Shown: positions 49,266 to 57,223 of the stretch, one piece after another
Numbering within the stretch: the first letter of the stretch is position 1
Layout: each line of letters begins with the position of its first letter
Assembly (NCBI RefSeq): GCF_900091475.1
Contig: NZ_FMIB01000002.1
Coordinates: forward strand, 2,108,001 to 2,172,000
Direction: 5' to 3'
Length of the DNA: 64,000 nt
From: Micromonospora chersina
GTDB lineage: Bacteria; Actinomycetota; Actinomycetes; Mycobacteriales; Micromonosporaceae
The notes under the pieces: model-generated
Databases searched by the model: none
Seen by the model: only the letters and a program-made list of their open reading frames with translations
What the model was told of the DNA's origin: nothing
Program-made: the position numbers and the translations under genes

Positions 49266-49292
49266 GGCGGTGAGGTGACCGATCTCACCCGC
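49266..49292 (+). terminator. Weak hairpin after DinB gene
   Basis: GGCGGTGAG and CTCACCCGCC pair with one bulged base. Confidence 0.35.
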
Positions 49293-49358
49293 CTCGATGG
49301 GGCGGACAGCGGTTTCCGGTGTGACGCCACGGCCGGTGGCGGCGCTGAGGGACACGAG

Positions 49359-50144
49359 ATGAACGGACACCGCATGGACCAGGAGACCGTCGAGCGACTG
49401 CTCGTCGGTCCCGCCGCCGACGCGCAGGACGGTCCGGAGGCACTGGTCCGGTTCCTCGCCGCCGTCCGCGCCGCACCCCGCCCGCACGAACTCAGCGGCG
49501 AGGGGGCCGCCCTCCAGGCGTTCCGCATGACGCAGGCCGGCGGCCCGGTCCCGCTGCGGGTGTCCCGTCCCGAGCGACGGCTGCGCGGCGGGCTGGTCGG
49601 CGCGAAACTCGCCCTGGCCGCCCTGCTGGCGACCGCCACCGGCGGTGTCGCGCTCGCCGCCGTGACCGGCCACCTGCCCGCCCCGCTGGGCGGCGGTGGC
49701 GCGGACACCACGGCGAGCCCGAGCACCGGGGCCGACGGCCGGCCCACGCCGACCGGCGATCCGGACCACCCGACCAGCCCGGCCGGCGTCCCCACCGACC
49801 CGTCGGGCAGCCCGTCGGCGCTGGCCGGCCTCTGCACCGCCTACCGGGCGGAGGGCGACGATCGGCGCCGCGCCCTGGAGAAGCCGCGATTCGCCGACCT
49901 GGTTGCCGCCGCCGGCGGGCGGGAGCAGGTCGCCGGCTACTGCGACCACCTGCTCGACGGCAGGAGCAAGCCGACCGACCCCGCCGCCGACCCGACGCGG
50001 CGGCCGAGCGCCGAACCCACCGGCCGGGTCACCGGCCGGCCGGAGCAGACGCCGGACCGGCCGCCGGCCGCTTCGCCGCCCACCACCCGTCCCGCTGGTC
50101 CGACGGTGCGGGAGCCCAACTCGGTCGGCGCCTCCCCGCGCTGA
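49359..50144 (+). CDS. Single-pass membrane protein of unknown function
   Basis: The product has 261 residues from the ATG at 49359 (MNGHRMDQETVERLLVG) with GAGGGAC upstream. Residues 1-75 are a cytosolic domain with the pattern seen in anti-sigma-like or sigma-associated proteins (DAQDGPEALVRFLAAVRAAP, ELSGEGAALQAFR). One helix (LALAALLATATGGVALAAVT) follows, then an outside region with CTAYRAE and DLVAAAGGREQVAGYCDHLL, and a Pro/Thr-rich tail. The cytosolic part could bind a sigma factor, but no classical zinc motif is present, so this is speculation. Confidence 0.75.
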   Translation: MNGHRMDQETVERLLVGPAADAQDGPEALVRFLAAVRAAPRPHELSGEGAALQAFRMTQAGGPVPLRVSRPERRLRGGLVGAKLALAALLATATGGVALAAVTGHLPAPLGGGGADTTASPSTGADGRPTPTGDPDHPTSPAGVPTDPSGSPSALAGLCTAYRAEGDDRRRALEKPRFADLVAAAGGREQVAGYCDHLLDGRSKPTDPAADPTRRPSAEPTGRVTGRPEQTPDRPPAASPPTTRPAGPTVREPNSVGASPR

Positions 50145-50182
50145 CCCGCACGCGCACCGCGCGCCCACCCGGGTACGCACGA

Positions 50183-50213
50183 ACCGTGCCGGTCCACGTC
50201 GGACCGGCACGGT
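50183..50213. terminator. Bidirectional terminator, perfect 13-bp stem
   Basis: ACCGTGCCGGTCC (50183-50195) pairs with 50201-50213 around a 5-nt loop, between convergent stops at 50144 and 50227. Confidence 0.82.
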
Positions 50214-50226
50214 CGTGGCGTCACGG

Positions 50227-51444
50227 TCAGAAGGTGGCCACGTTCAGCAGCTTCTCCTGGATGCCGTCCGGGTCACCGGCCGGCCAGCTGTAGTTGGTCG
50301 TACCGGCCGACTGGAGGGCCGACTTGACCGCGCCGGGGGTGGCCGTGGGGTGGGTGGCCTTGTAGAGGGCGGCGCCACCGGCGACGTGCGGGCTCGCCAT
50401 CGAGGTACCGGAGATCGTGTTGTAGCCGCCGCCCTTCCAGGTCGAGTAGATGCACACGCCCGGCGCCATCAGGTCGACGTCGGCGCCGTAGTTGGAGAAG
50501 TCGGCGATGGTGTCGTCCACGTCGCTGCGGCAGGTCGCCGCGGCGCCGCCGCCCGGCAGGCCGTTGAAGTCGGCAAGCGCGGAGACGGTGATGACCTCGT
50601 CGTACGCGGCCGGGACGTGGTTGGCGGCGTTGTCGGTCTCGTTGCCGGCGGCCACCACGTACGTCACGCCGGCCACGACGGAGTTGCAGATCGCCTCGTG
50701 CATCGCGTCCTTGTTGCTGCCGCAGGCGCTGTCGGAGCCGGAGCCACCGAGACTCATGTTGGCGACCTCGATCTCGCTGGCGTGCGCGGTCACGTAGTCG
50801 ATGCCGCAGATGATGCTGGAGAACGAGCCGCTGCCGGCGTTGTTGAGCACGCGGACCGGCCAGAGCCGGGCACCGGGAGCCATGCCGACCACGCCGACGC
50901 CGTTGTCGAGCGCGCCGATGGTGCCGGCGACGTGCGAGCCATGGCCGTTGCCGTCGTTGGCGCTGCTGCCGGTGGAGCAGTTCTTCGCCCCGGCGGTGTA
51001 GACGTTGAGGTCCGGGTGGGTGAGGTCGATGCCGGTGTCGATGACCGCGACGTCGACGTTCACCCGCTCGTCGGCACCGTTGATCTTCGCGGTCGGGCTC
51101 AGCTCGGCGTCGGCCCGGTTGATGCCGGTCGGCGTGGTCTGGGCGTCGGCCGTCACCACCCCGTCGGGCTGGACGAGGAGCACCCGCGAGTCGCGGGCCA
51201 GGCGCGCCGCGGCGGTGGCGCTCATCCGGGCGGAGTAGCCGCGCAGGGCGTGCTCGTAGACGTGGCCGACCGTGGCGCCGGTAGCCCGGGACTGCTCGGC
51301 GGCGACCGACGACGGGTTGGCGCCGGCGCGGAGGACGACGATGTAGCCGCTCTCCGCCTCGGCGCGCGGGGCGGCGGTGGCGCCGGTCGCCGAGGCGGCG
51401 ACGACGATGCCGGTGAGCATCGCGACGCCCAGTGTCTTGCGCAT
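50227..51444 (-). CDS. Secreted subtilisin-like serine protease (S8) with I9 propeptide
   Basis: The product has 405 residues. The signal peptide (MRKTLGVAMLTGIVVAASAT) is followed by an inhibitor I9-type propeptide (SGYIVVLRAGANPSSVAAEQ to about residue 98). The catalytic triad is D136 in AVIDTGIDLTHPD, H168 in NGHGSHVAGT and S348 in ISGTSMASPHVAGG; oxyanion Asn lies in AAGNETDN. The fold matches the proteinase K branch, with cysteines at CGID, ACGS, TCRS and VCIY. It is exported and degrades proteins outside the cell. GAGAGGAA lies before the ATG at 51444, and a promoter with an AT-rich -10 lies about 100 nt upstream. Confidence 0.94.
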   Translation of the reverse strand: MRKTLGVAMLTGIVVAASATGATAAPRAEAESGYIVVLRAGANPSSVAAEQSRATGATVGHVYEHALRGYSARMSATAAARLARDSRVLLVQPDGVVTADAQTTPTGINRADAELSPTAKINGADERVNVDVAVIDTGIDLTHPDLNVYTAGAKNCSTGSSANDGNGHGSHVAGTIGALDNGVGVVGMAPGARLWPVRVLNNAGSGSFSSIICGIDYVTAHASEIEVANMSLGGSGSDSACGSNKDAMHEAICNSVVAGVTYVVAAGNETDNAANHVPAAYDEVITVSALADFNGLPGGGAAATCRSDVDDTIADFSNYGADVDLMAPGVCIYSTWKGGGYNTISGTSMASPHVAGGAALYKATHPTATPGAVKSALQSAGTTNYSWPAGDPDGIQEKLLNVATF

Positions 51445-51545
51445 GGGGGTTCCTCTCCACGTGCGGGTCGGGCGGATGGCCCACGTCGAGGCTGGCCCCG
51501 TCGAGGGCCGCCGGTACAGACCGGCTCGGCATTCGTTATTGGAAA

Positions 51546-51574
51546 TATATAAATTAGGTGGAAAAGCCGCACAA
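51546..51574 (-). promoter_or_regulatory. Promoter of the subtilisin gene
   Basis: On the minus strand TTGTGC (51574-51569), a 17-bp spacer and TATATA (51551-51546), inside the most AT-rich patch of the window (51533-51563). Transcription would start near 51539, giving a leader of about 95 nt. Confidence 0.6.
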
Positions 51575-51736
51575 CGACCGACCCGATGTCGGAAACACCA
51601 GGTCACGCGAGCGGGGCACCGCCTCCTGCACGGTTATCGCCGCCGGCCGGCCCGGTGTTTCACCCCACCCCTTGGCCGCGCGGCGGACGCCGGTTACGGT
51701 CGATCCAGCCACAGCGGAAGGGCCTCGTTGACCTCT

Positions 51737-52309
51737 ATGGACACACCGGATCCCGACCTCGTGCGGCGGGCCGCGGCGGGCGATCCGGCGGCGGTGGCCC
51801 GGGTGCTCACCGTGATCCGGCCGATCGTGGTGCGCTACAGCCTGGCCCGGTTGGGTCACGTCGGCGCCGGTGGCGCGACCGCCGAGGACGTCGCCCAGGA
51901 GGTCTGCCTCGCGGTGCTGCGCGCGCTGCCCCGCTTCGTCGACCAGGGCCGCCCGTTCCTCGCCTTCGTCTACGGCATCGCGGCCCGCAAGGTCGCGGAC
52001 GCCTGCCGGAGCGCCAGTCGGGACCGCACCGACAGCGTCGCCGAGGTGCCCGACACCGCCGACCCGGCGCCCGGTCCGGAGCCCCGCGCGCTCAACGCCG
52101 ACCTGAACGCCCGGCTCAGCGGGCTCCTGGCCCAGTTGCCCGCGACCCACCGGGAGATCCTGGTGCTCCGCCTCGCGGTCGGCATGACGGCCGACGAGGT
52201 CGGTACGGTGCTCGGCATGACCGGTGGGGCCGTACGGCTGGCGCAGCACCGCGCGCTGACCCGGGTGCGCGCGCTCGCCGGCGACTCCCTCTCGGCGGTG
52301 ATCCGGTGA
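51737..52309 (+). CDS. shbA: RNA polymerase sigma-70 family factor, ShbA type
   Basis: The product has 190 residues. Region 2 is TAEDVAQEVCLAVLRALPRF with GRPFLAFVYGIAARKVADAC, the closest match being ShbA of Streptomyces, which drives transcription of the principal sigma gene hrdB. Region 4 is LAQLPATHREILVLRLAVGM, TADEVGTVLGMTGGAVRLAQ, with an intact helix-turn-helix. The ATG at 51737 is used here; an in-frame TTG at 51728 fits the GGAAGGG site better and may be the true start. The next gene overlaps by 4 bp (GTGA) and looks like its membrane anti-sigma partner. Confidence 0.88.
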   Translation: MDTPDPDLVRRAAAGDPAAVARVLTVIRPIVVRYSLARLGHVGAGGATAEDVAQEVCLAVLRALPRFVDQGRPFLAFVYGIAARKVADACRSASRDRTDSVAEVPDTADPAPGPEPRALNADLNARLSGLLAQLPATHREILVLRLAVGMTADEVGTVLGMTGGAVRLAQHRALTRVRALAGDSLSAVIR

Positions 52310-53721
52310 GCGCCACCGACCCCGCCCCGCGTCCCGAGGACCCGGTGCGGCGCGACGACGAACTGCTCGACGCGCTGCGCCACGGCGCGGTCCCGGCGGA
52401 CGACCCGGTTGCCGCCCTGCTCGGCGGCTGGCAGGCCCAGGTGGAGGCCCGCGCCGTCGAGTTGGAGGGCAGGCCGTGGCCGGCCCTCGACCGCCGGTCC
52501 GCCGACGACCAGCCGGCCCCGGCGGACCCGGCCGGGACGGCACCGGTCCGCGCCGTCCCGCCCGCCCGGAAGCAGGGCCGGCCGGCCGACCCGGCGGGTG
52601 CGCCGGAGCCCGGCGAACCGGCCGGGACCGGCCTGGGGCGGGGACGGTCCGACGGCCGGCGCCGGCGGGCCCGCGTCCTCTCCGGGGCGGCGCTGACCCT
52701 GGTGACCCTGGCCGGCGGGCTCGGGCTGGGGTCGGCCCGGGCCGAGCCGGGTGGCCTGCTGTGGCCGGTCACCGAGCTGGTCTGGACCGAACGCGCCGAC
52801 GCCCTGGTCGCCGAACGCGAGATCGACGGGATGCTCGACCAGGCCCGACGCGACCTCGGCGCCGGCCGGTACGCCGAGGCCCGCACCGACCTCGAACGGG
52901 CCGCCGCGCTCCTGGGCCGCCTGGGCGACGGGCCCTCCGCCACCCGGATCCGCGAGGACCTGGCGGATCTGTGGCGGCACCTACCGGCGGGCGACGGGAC
53001 CCCGGTCCCGTCGCCGGCCCCGCCCGGAGCCCCCGCCACAATGCCGCCCCCGCCGGGAGCCCCGGACACCATGCCGCCCCCGCCCGGAGCCCCGGACACC
53101 ATGCCGCCCGGTGCCGGGGCCGGCGACGACGTGGGCACCGCCCCGGCCGTGGTCCCGCCCGCCGGCGGCGACCCCGGGCCCGACCCGGGCCACAGCGGGA
53201 CGCCCGGGCACCCCACCCGGCAGCCCGCCACCACGTCACCGGCGACGGCTCCGGCCACCACCGCACCGCTCACCGGCGCCGGCCGGGACGGTCACACCGC
53301 CCCGCTCCGGCCGGCGCCGCACAAGGCCCCGCACACCGCCCCCGACCGGCCCGGCCCGGGCACCGCCCCCGCCCGGCCCGGCCCGGGCACCGCCCCCGCC
53401 CGGCCCGCCCCAGGCACCCGCGCGAACCGGCCGAACCCCGGCGCCGCCGCCGACCGGCCGGATACGGCCCCCGGCGCCGCCGCCGACCGGCCGGATACGG
53501 CCCCCGGCGCCGACCAGCGGGACCGGGCCTCCGCCGCCGAGCGGCGCGGGTCCGCGGCGGACCGGCCGCGGGCCACCGCGGACCGGCCCTCCCCCGGCGA
53601 GTCGCCCCCGGCCGACCCACCGCCAGGCGCGGGAGCCATCCCGCCGGCTGCCTCCCGCCCGGCCATGTCGATCAAGAAGTTCGCGTCAGATTCGGGCCCG
53701 TTGCCGACGCAAAGCTCTTGA
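52306..53721 (+). CDS. Membrane anti-sigma factor, RsdA-like, with repeat-rich tail
   Basis: The product has 471 residues from a GTG overlapping the sigma gene. Residues about 15-50 (DDELLDALRHGAVPADDPVA, ALLGGWQAQVEA) resemble the sigma-binding segment of mycobacterial RsdA. A Pro-rich linker leads to one transmembrane helix at about 123-144. The outside region has a charged helix (LVAEREIDGMLDQARRDLGA) and then about 250 residues of Pro/Ala/Gly/Arg-rich low complexity, including exact tandem repeats (MPPPPGAPDT, RPGPGTAPA, GAAADRPDTAP). RsdA tails are usually much shorter. It would hold the ShbA-type sigma factor at the membrane. Confidence 0.85.
   Translation: MSATDPAPRPEDPVRRDDELLDALRHGAVPADDPVAALLGGWQAQVEARAVELEGRPWPALDRRSADDQPAPADPAGTAPVRAVPPARKQGRPADPAGAPEPGEPAGTGLGRGRSDGRRRRARVLSGAALTLVTLAGGLGLGSARAEPGGLLWPVTELVWTERADALVAEREIDGMLDQARRDLGAGRYAEARTDLERAAALLGRLGDGPSATRIREDLADLWRHLPAGDGTPVPSPAPPGAPATMPPPPGAPDTMPPPPGAPDTMPPGAGAGDDVGTAPAVVPPAGGDPGPDPGHSGTPGHPTRQPATTSPATAPATTAPLTGAGRDGHTAPLRPAPHKAPHTAPDRPGPGTAPARPGPGTAPARPAPGTRANRPNPGAAADRPDTAPGAAADRPDTAPGADQRDRASAAERRGSAADRPRATADRPSPGESPPADPPPGAGAIPPAASRPAMSIKKFASDSGPLPTQSS
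53021..53505 (+). repeat. Three families of in-frame tandem repeats in the anti-sigma tail
   Basis: A 30-bp unit (53041-53070 and 53071-53100, with partial copies on both sides), a 27-bp unit (53347-53373 and 53374-53400) and an exact 33-bp unit (53440-53472 and 53473-53505). All keep the reading frame. Confidence 0.88.
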
Positions 53722-53844
53722 TCAACAGGGCGGGGAGGGCGTCGGCTCGCGCGGCCTGCGGCGGCGCGGGCCGCGCGACCCGGCGCGCCGGACCGGCCGG
53801 TCCCCTGGCCGGCTACGGCATCCGTGACCGGCGGGGCCGGCTGA

Positions 53845-53850
53845 TAGCTT
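53845..53850 (+). promoter_or_regulatory. -10 hexamer, leaderless
   Basis: TAGCTT, 6 nt before the GTG at 53857. Confidence 0.55.
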
Positions 53851-53856
53851 GCCCCG

Positions 53857-54579
53857 GTGACTCCGCGGCGTCGCCGACTGGCGATCCTCTTCCGGCTGGC
53901 CGTCGTGCTCGGCGTGCTGGCCGGCATCGTGCTCACCGCGCTGGGCCCGGCCACCATGACCGGCCTGCTGCCGTACTTCACCATCCAGAGCAACGTGGCC
54001 GTCGGCGTCTTCGCCGGCTACGCCGCCTGGCGGGCCTGGCAGGGCCGCCCGGAGCCGCCGAGCGCGCTCAAGGGCGCCGTGACCCTCTACATCACCATCA
54101 CGGGCACGGTCTACCACCTGGTGCTCGCCAACCCGGCCAGCCCGTTCGCCATGGTCCAGCCGCACCGGGAGCCGGGCGAGTGGTGGGGCAACCAGTTCCT
54201 GCACACCGTGGTGCCGCTGCTCGCGATCGCCGACTGGGCGCTGTTCGACCGCCGGGGCCGGCTGCGCCCGCGGTACGCCGCGTGGTGGCTGGCGTTCCCG
54301 CTGGCGTACCTCGGGTTCGCCCTGGTGCGGGGGCTGGTCGTGCACCGCTACCCGTACCCGTTCCTCGACGCGGGAGCGCTCGGCTACGGCGGCGTGGGGC
54401 TCAGCGCGGTCTTCTTCGCCGTCGCGTTCTGGCTGCTCGGGCTCATCCTGGTCGGCGTCGACCGAGGGCTGGCCGGGCGGGCCCGCGCCATGCCGGCGGA
54501 GGCGGCCCCGACCCCCGCCGGCACGCCGGATCCGACCCCCTCCGGCACGCCGGAGCAGAGCCCGGCCGGACCACGCTGA
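53857..54579 (+). CDS. Pr6Pr family membrane protein
   Basis: The product has 240 residues from a GTG, with six membrane helices (LAILFRLAVVLGVLAGIVLT; GLLPYFTIQSNVAVGVFAGY; and so on). The conserved YFTIQSN block near helix 2 and FLHTVVPLLAIADWALFDRR later match the Pr6Pr group of FAR-17a/AIG1-like membrane proteins. RYPYPFLDAGALGYGGVGLS is a further block. Relatives of the wider family include eukaryotic lipid hydrolases, but the function in bacteria is unknown. A TAGCTT hexamer supports leaderless expression. It is convergent with the debranching-enzyme-like gene, 28 bp apart. Confidence 0.87.
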   Translation: MTPRRRRLAILFRLAVVLGVLAGIVLTALGPATMTGLLPYFTIQSNVAVGVFAGYAAWRAWQGRPEPPSALKGAVTLYITITGTVYHLVLANPASPFAMVQPHREPGEWWGNQFLHTVVPLLAIADWALFDRRGRLRPRYAAWWLAFPLAYLGFALVRGLVVHRYPYPFLDAGALGYGGVGLSAVFFAVAFWLLGLILVGVDRGLAGRARAMPAEAAPTPAGTPDPTPSGTPEQSPAGPR

Positions 54580-54607
54580 CCGGCGACGGCGCCCGGACGG
54601 GCGTCGG

Positions 54608-56695
54608 TCACCCGGTGGTGCGCCGCTCACCTGTCGCGCCGCCGACCCGGACCCGCCGGCCCGTGCTGCGGTCGCGGCCGTAGGAGTCGGCCCGCCCCCA
54701 GCGCCCCGGCACGTCGAGCAGCTCGATCCGGCCGTACCCGTCGGGCACGCACGGGTTCACCAGCAGGTTCTCCCCGCACGGGCGCAGCCCGAGCATGGTG
54801 GCGAGCAGCATCAGCAGGCCGCCGGAGGCCCACGACTGCGGCCTGCCGGCCGCCGGCAGCTGGACCGGGTACTTCGTGACGTCGCGCGGGTAGCCGGCGA
54901 TCACCTCCGGCATCGAGCCGCCGAGCGTCTCCGCCACGGCGAAGATGCCGGCCACGACCTGGGCCGCCTCGGCGTCGTACCCGTAGCGGCGCAGGCCCGC
55001 CGCGACGAGCGCGTTGTCCGACGGCCAGACCGCGCCGAGGTGCGCGCCGACCGGGTTGTAGGGCCGCTGCCCGGTGGCGTACGTGCGCACCCCCCAGCCG
55101 GAGAAGAGTTCGGGGCTCGACAGGTGCGCGGCGACCGCGTCGGCCCGCTCCGGCTCGACGATGCCGCTCCACAGCAGGTGCCCGAGGTGGGAGGTGAGCG
55201 CGTCGACCGGCTGCCCGTCCGGGGTGAGGGCCAGCGCGTAGTAGCCGCGGTGCGGCAGCCAGAAGTCCCGGTCGAACCGCTCCCGCAGCCGTGCGGCCTC
55301 GGCCTCCAGCCGGTCGGCGTACCCCGGGTCGCCCCAGACCTCGCGGGCCAGCCGGGCGCCCCGGACCTTCGCGTCGTACGCGTACCCCTGCAACTCGCAG
55401 GTGGCCCGGGGGTACGGCGGCTCGACGGCGTGCCGGTCGACGATGGCCCCCGGCGAGTTGCGCCAGGTCTGGTTGGCCACCCCGTTGACGGTGTTGCGCG
55501 GCTGGTAGCGGAGGTAGCCGTCGCCGGTGGAGTCGCCGTACTCGTCGAGCCAGTCCAGCGCCATCCGGGCCGGGTGGCGCAGCTCGCGCACCAGGTCGGT
55601 GTCGCCGGTCCAGAGCTCGTACTCGTCGAGCAGGACCACGAACAGCGGCGTGGTGTCGGCCGCGCCGTAGTAGAACGCCGTGGGCTGCTCGCCGAAGGCG
55701 GCCTGCTCGCCGTAGCGCAGCTCGGAAAGGATCTTGCCAGGCTCCTCGTCGTGGTAGTCGTCGAGCTGTCCGCCCTGGAGCAGGGCGAGCAGGCGCAGGG
55801 TCGCCGGCGTGAGCTCGGGGGTGAACGGCAGCGTCGCCAGGCAGGTGACGAGGGCGTCGCGGCCGTAAAGCGCCATGGCCCAGGGCAGCCCACCCACCGG
55901 CACCCGTTCGTTGTACGACAGCGGCGTGTAGCGCAGCGACGCCAGGTCGGTCAGCGCCTGCCGGTACGCCGACATCAGGGGCTCGCGGTCGGCGATGAGC
56001 TGCGGCGCGTGGTCGAACCAGCGGGCGAGGTCCTCGCGCATGTCGTGGTGGACCATCTCGCGGTGGGATTCGAGGCTGGCCCGCAGGTCGCGTCCCCCGG
56101 CGCCGTGGATGATCATGCCGACCTGCAGGTCGGTGTGCCACTCCCCGTCCGGACCGACCCGGATCCGGAAGGTCATCCCCCGCCGGTCGACCTCGACGGG
56201 CGCGGTGCTGGACACGAAGGTCTCCCGGGCGAACCGGTCCCGCCCGTAGCAGATCCGCAGCTGCCGGTGGACCGGGTCGGCGACGACCTCCGGCCGGCGC
56301 TCCCCGGGTCGGAGGATCTCCGCGGTGTCGGCGAAGTCGCTGCCGATCTCCATCCGCACGGTGAACTCGGCGGGCTCGGCCGAGTGGTTGAGCACGGTGA
56401 TCCGCTCGTGGAAGCTCTCGTCGATGGACCGGTGCCGGATCACCGAGACGTCGGCGTCCACGTAGTGGCTGGCGGCGCCGGGGACCAGCACGAACCGGGT
56501 CTCGAAGTAGGCCAGCTCGTCCCGGGACAGGGCGTGCAGCCGCTCCCCGTCGACGGTGAGCACCCAGCGGGACAGGAAGCGGGTGTCGAACGAGAACAGG
56601 CCGATGGGGGCGTACGGCGCGGCCTCCATGTCGCCCTGCCCGTCGCTGAGCACGAAGGCGTTTCCGGCGCGGATGTTCACCAGCTCCTGCTTCAC
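54608..56695 (-). CDS. Amylo-alpha-1,6-glucosidase-like (glycogen debranching family) protein
   Basis: The product has 695 residues from a GTG overlapping the SCP2 gene by 4 bp. The N-terminal domain (YAPIGLFSFDTRFLSRWVLT, residues about 27-46) is the glycogen-debranching N-terminal fold, and residues about 260-660 are an (alpha/alpha)6 barrel of the GH63/GH133 type: SLRYTPLSYNERVPVGGLPW, FALYGRD-like MALYGRDALVTCLATLPF, NSPGAIVDRHAVEPPYPRAT, and GAHLGAVWPSDNALVAAGL. Acidic catalytic candidates lie near GRD and CELQGYAYD. Such enzymes remove glucose branches, but many family members act on other alpha-glucans, so the substrate is open. Confidence 0.88.
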   Translation of the reverse strand: MKQELVNIRAGNAFVLSDGQGDMEAAPYAPIGLFSFDTRFLSRWVLTVDGERLHALSRDELAYFETRFVLVPGAASHYVDADVSVIRHRSIDESFHERITVLNHSAEPAEFTVRMEIGSDFADTAEILRPGERRPEVVADPVHRQLRICYGRDRFARETFVSSTAPVEVDRRGMTFRIRVGPDGEWHTDLQVGMIIHGAGGRDLRASLESHREMVHHDMREDLARWFDHAPQLIADREPLMSAYRQALTDLASLRYTPLSYNERVPVGGLPWAMALYGRDALVTCLATLPFTPELTPATLRLLALLQGGQLDDYHDEEPGKILSELRYGEQAAFGEQPTAFYYGAADTTPLFVVLLDEYELWTGDTDLVRELRHPARMALDWLDEYGDSTGDGYLRYQPRNTVNGVANQTWRNSPGAIVDRHAVEPPYPRATCELQGYAYDAKVRGARLAREVWGDPGYADRLEAEAARLRERFDRDFWLPHRGYYALALTPDGQPVDALTSHLGHLLWSGIVEPERADAVAAHLSSPELFSGWGVRTYATGQRPYNPVGAHLGAVWPSDNALVAAGLRRYGYDAEAAQVVAGIFAVAETLGGSMPEVIAGYPRDVTKYPVQLPAAGRPQSWASGGLLMLLATMLGLRPCGENLLVNPCVPDGYGRIELLDVPGRWGRADSYGRDRSTGRRVRVGGATGERRTTG

Positions 56696-57075
56696 GGCGC
56701 CACCACCTCGCCGCCGGCGCGGGCGACCTCGCGGGGATGCCGGGCGTCGGGCGGACCCGGGAAGATCCGGCGCAGCGACAGCAGGAGCCGCAGGTCGCCC
56801 TGCGCGGTGAGGTCGTTGCGCAGCAGCGCCGCGGCGGGCTGCAGCCGGCCGGCGGCGATGCGGTCGAACACCTCCCGGTCGGCGCGGAGCACCAGGTCGG
56901 CCTCGTCGGCCAGGCGGGCCACCCGTACCTCCTGGTGGTCGATGGTCAGGTACCAGTGTTCGGTCCGCGCCCCGTCCTTCAGGTCCAGCCGCAGCGTGCC
57001 GGCGGTGGTCTCCGGCAGGTCCGGGTGGCGACCGGCGACCTCCCGGTCCAGGTACTCCGCGGCCGAGGCGCTCAT
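56692..57075 (-). CDS. SCP2 sterol-binding domain protein
   Basis: The product has 127 residues from the ATG at 57075, with GGAGGGACCG upstream. The SCP2 fold is visible as GTLRLDLKDGARTEHWYLTI, LADEADLVLRADREVFDRIA and AGRLQPAAALLRNDLTAQGD followed by LRLLLSLRRIFPGPP. This small domain binds lipids or other hydrophobic ligands in the cytosol. Its stop overlaps the start of the debranching-enzyme-like gene, so both are made from one mRNA. The functional connection between them is not obvious. Confidence 0.88.
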   Translation of the reverse strand: MSASAAEYLDREVAGRHPDLPETTAGTLRLDLKDGARTEHWYLTIDHQEVRVARLADEADLVLRADREVFDRIAAGRLQPAAALLRNDLTAQGDLRLLLSLRRIFPGPPDARHPREVARAGGEVVAP

Positions 57076-57151
57076 CGGTCCCTCCCCTGTCCGTCGTCGC
57101 GGCTCACCGCCGGGCGGCCCACGCCCGCTCCCGCAGCCTCCCCGCCGGCCG

Positions 57152-57168
57152 GGTGAGTCCGACTCACC
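57152..57168. promoter_or_regulatory. 17-bp palindrome GGTGAGT-CCG-ACTCACC, candidate operator
   Basis: Perfect 7-bp arms in the 148-bp region between the divergent SCP2/debranching operon and the GH88/105-like gene. A half-site-like GGTGACT lies at about 57176. It is well placed to control both sides. Confidence 0.5.
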
Positions 57169-57211
57169 TCGTACGGGTGACTGAGGGCTGGTGCACGGGG
57201 CGGAAGTCGGG

Positions 57212-57217
57212 TAGTCC
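57212..57217 (+). promoter_or_regulatory. -10-like hexamer, possibly leaderless
   Basis: TAGTCC lies 6 nt before the ATG at 57224; the final T is missing. Confidence 0.35.
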
Positions 57218-57223
57218 GGAGCA

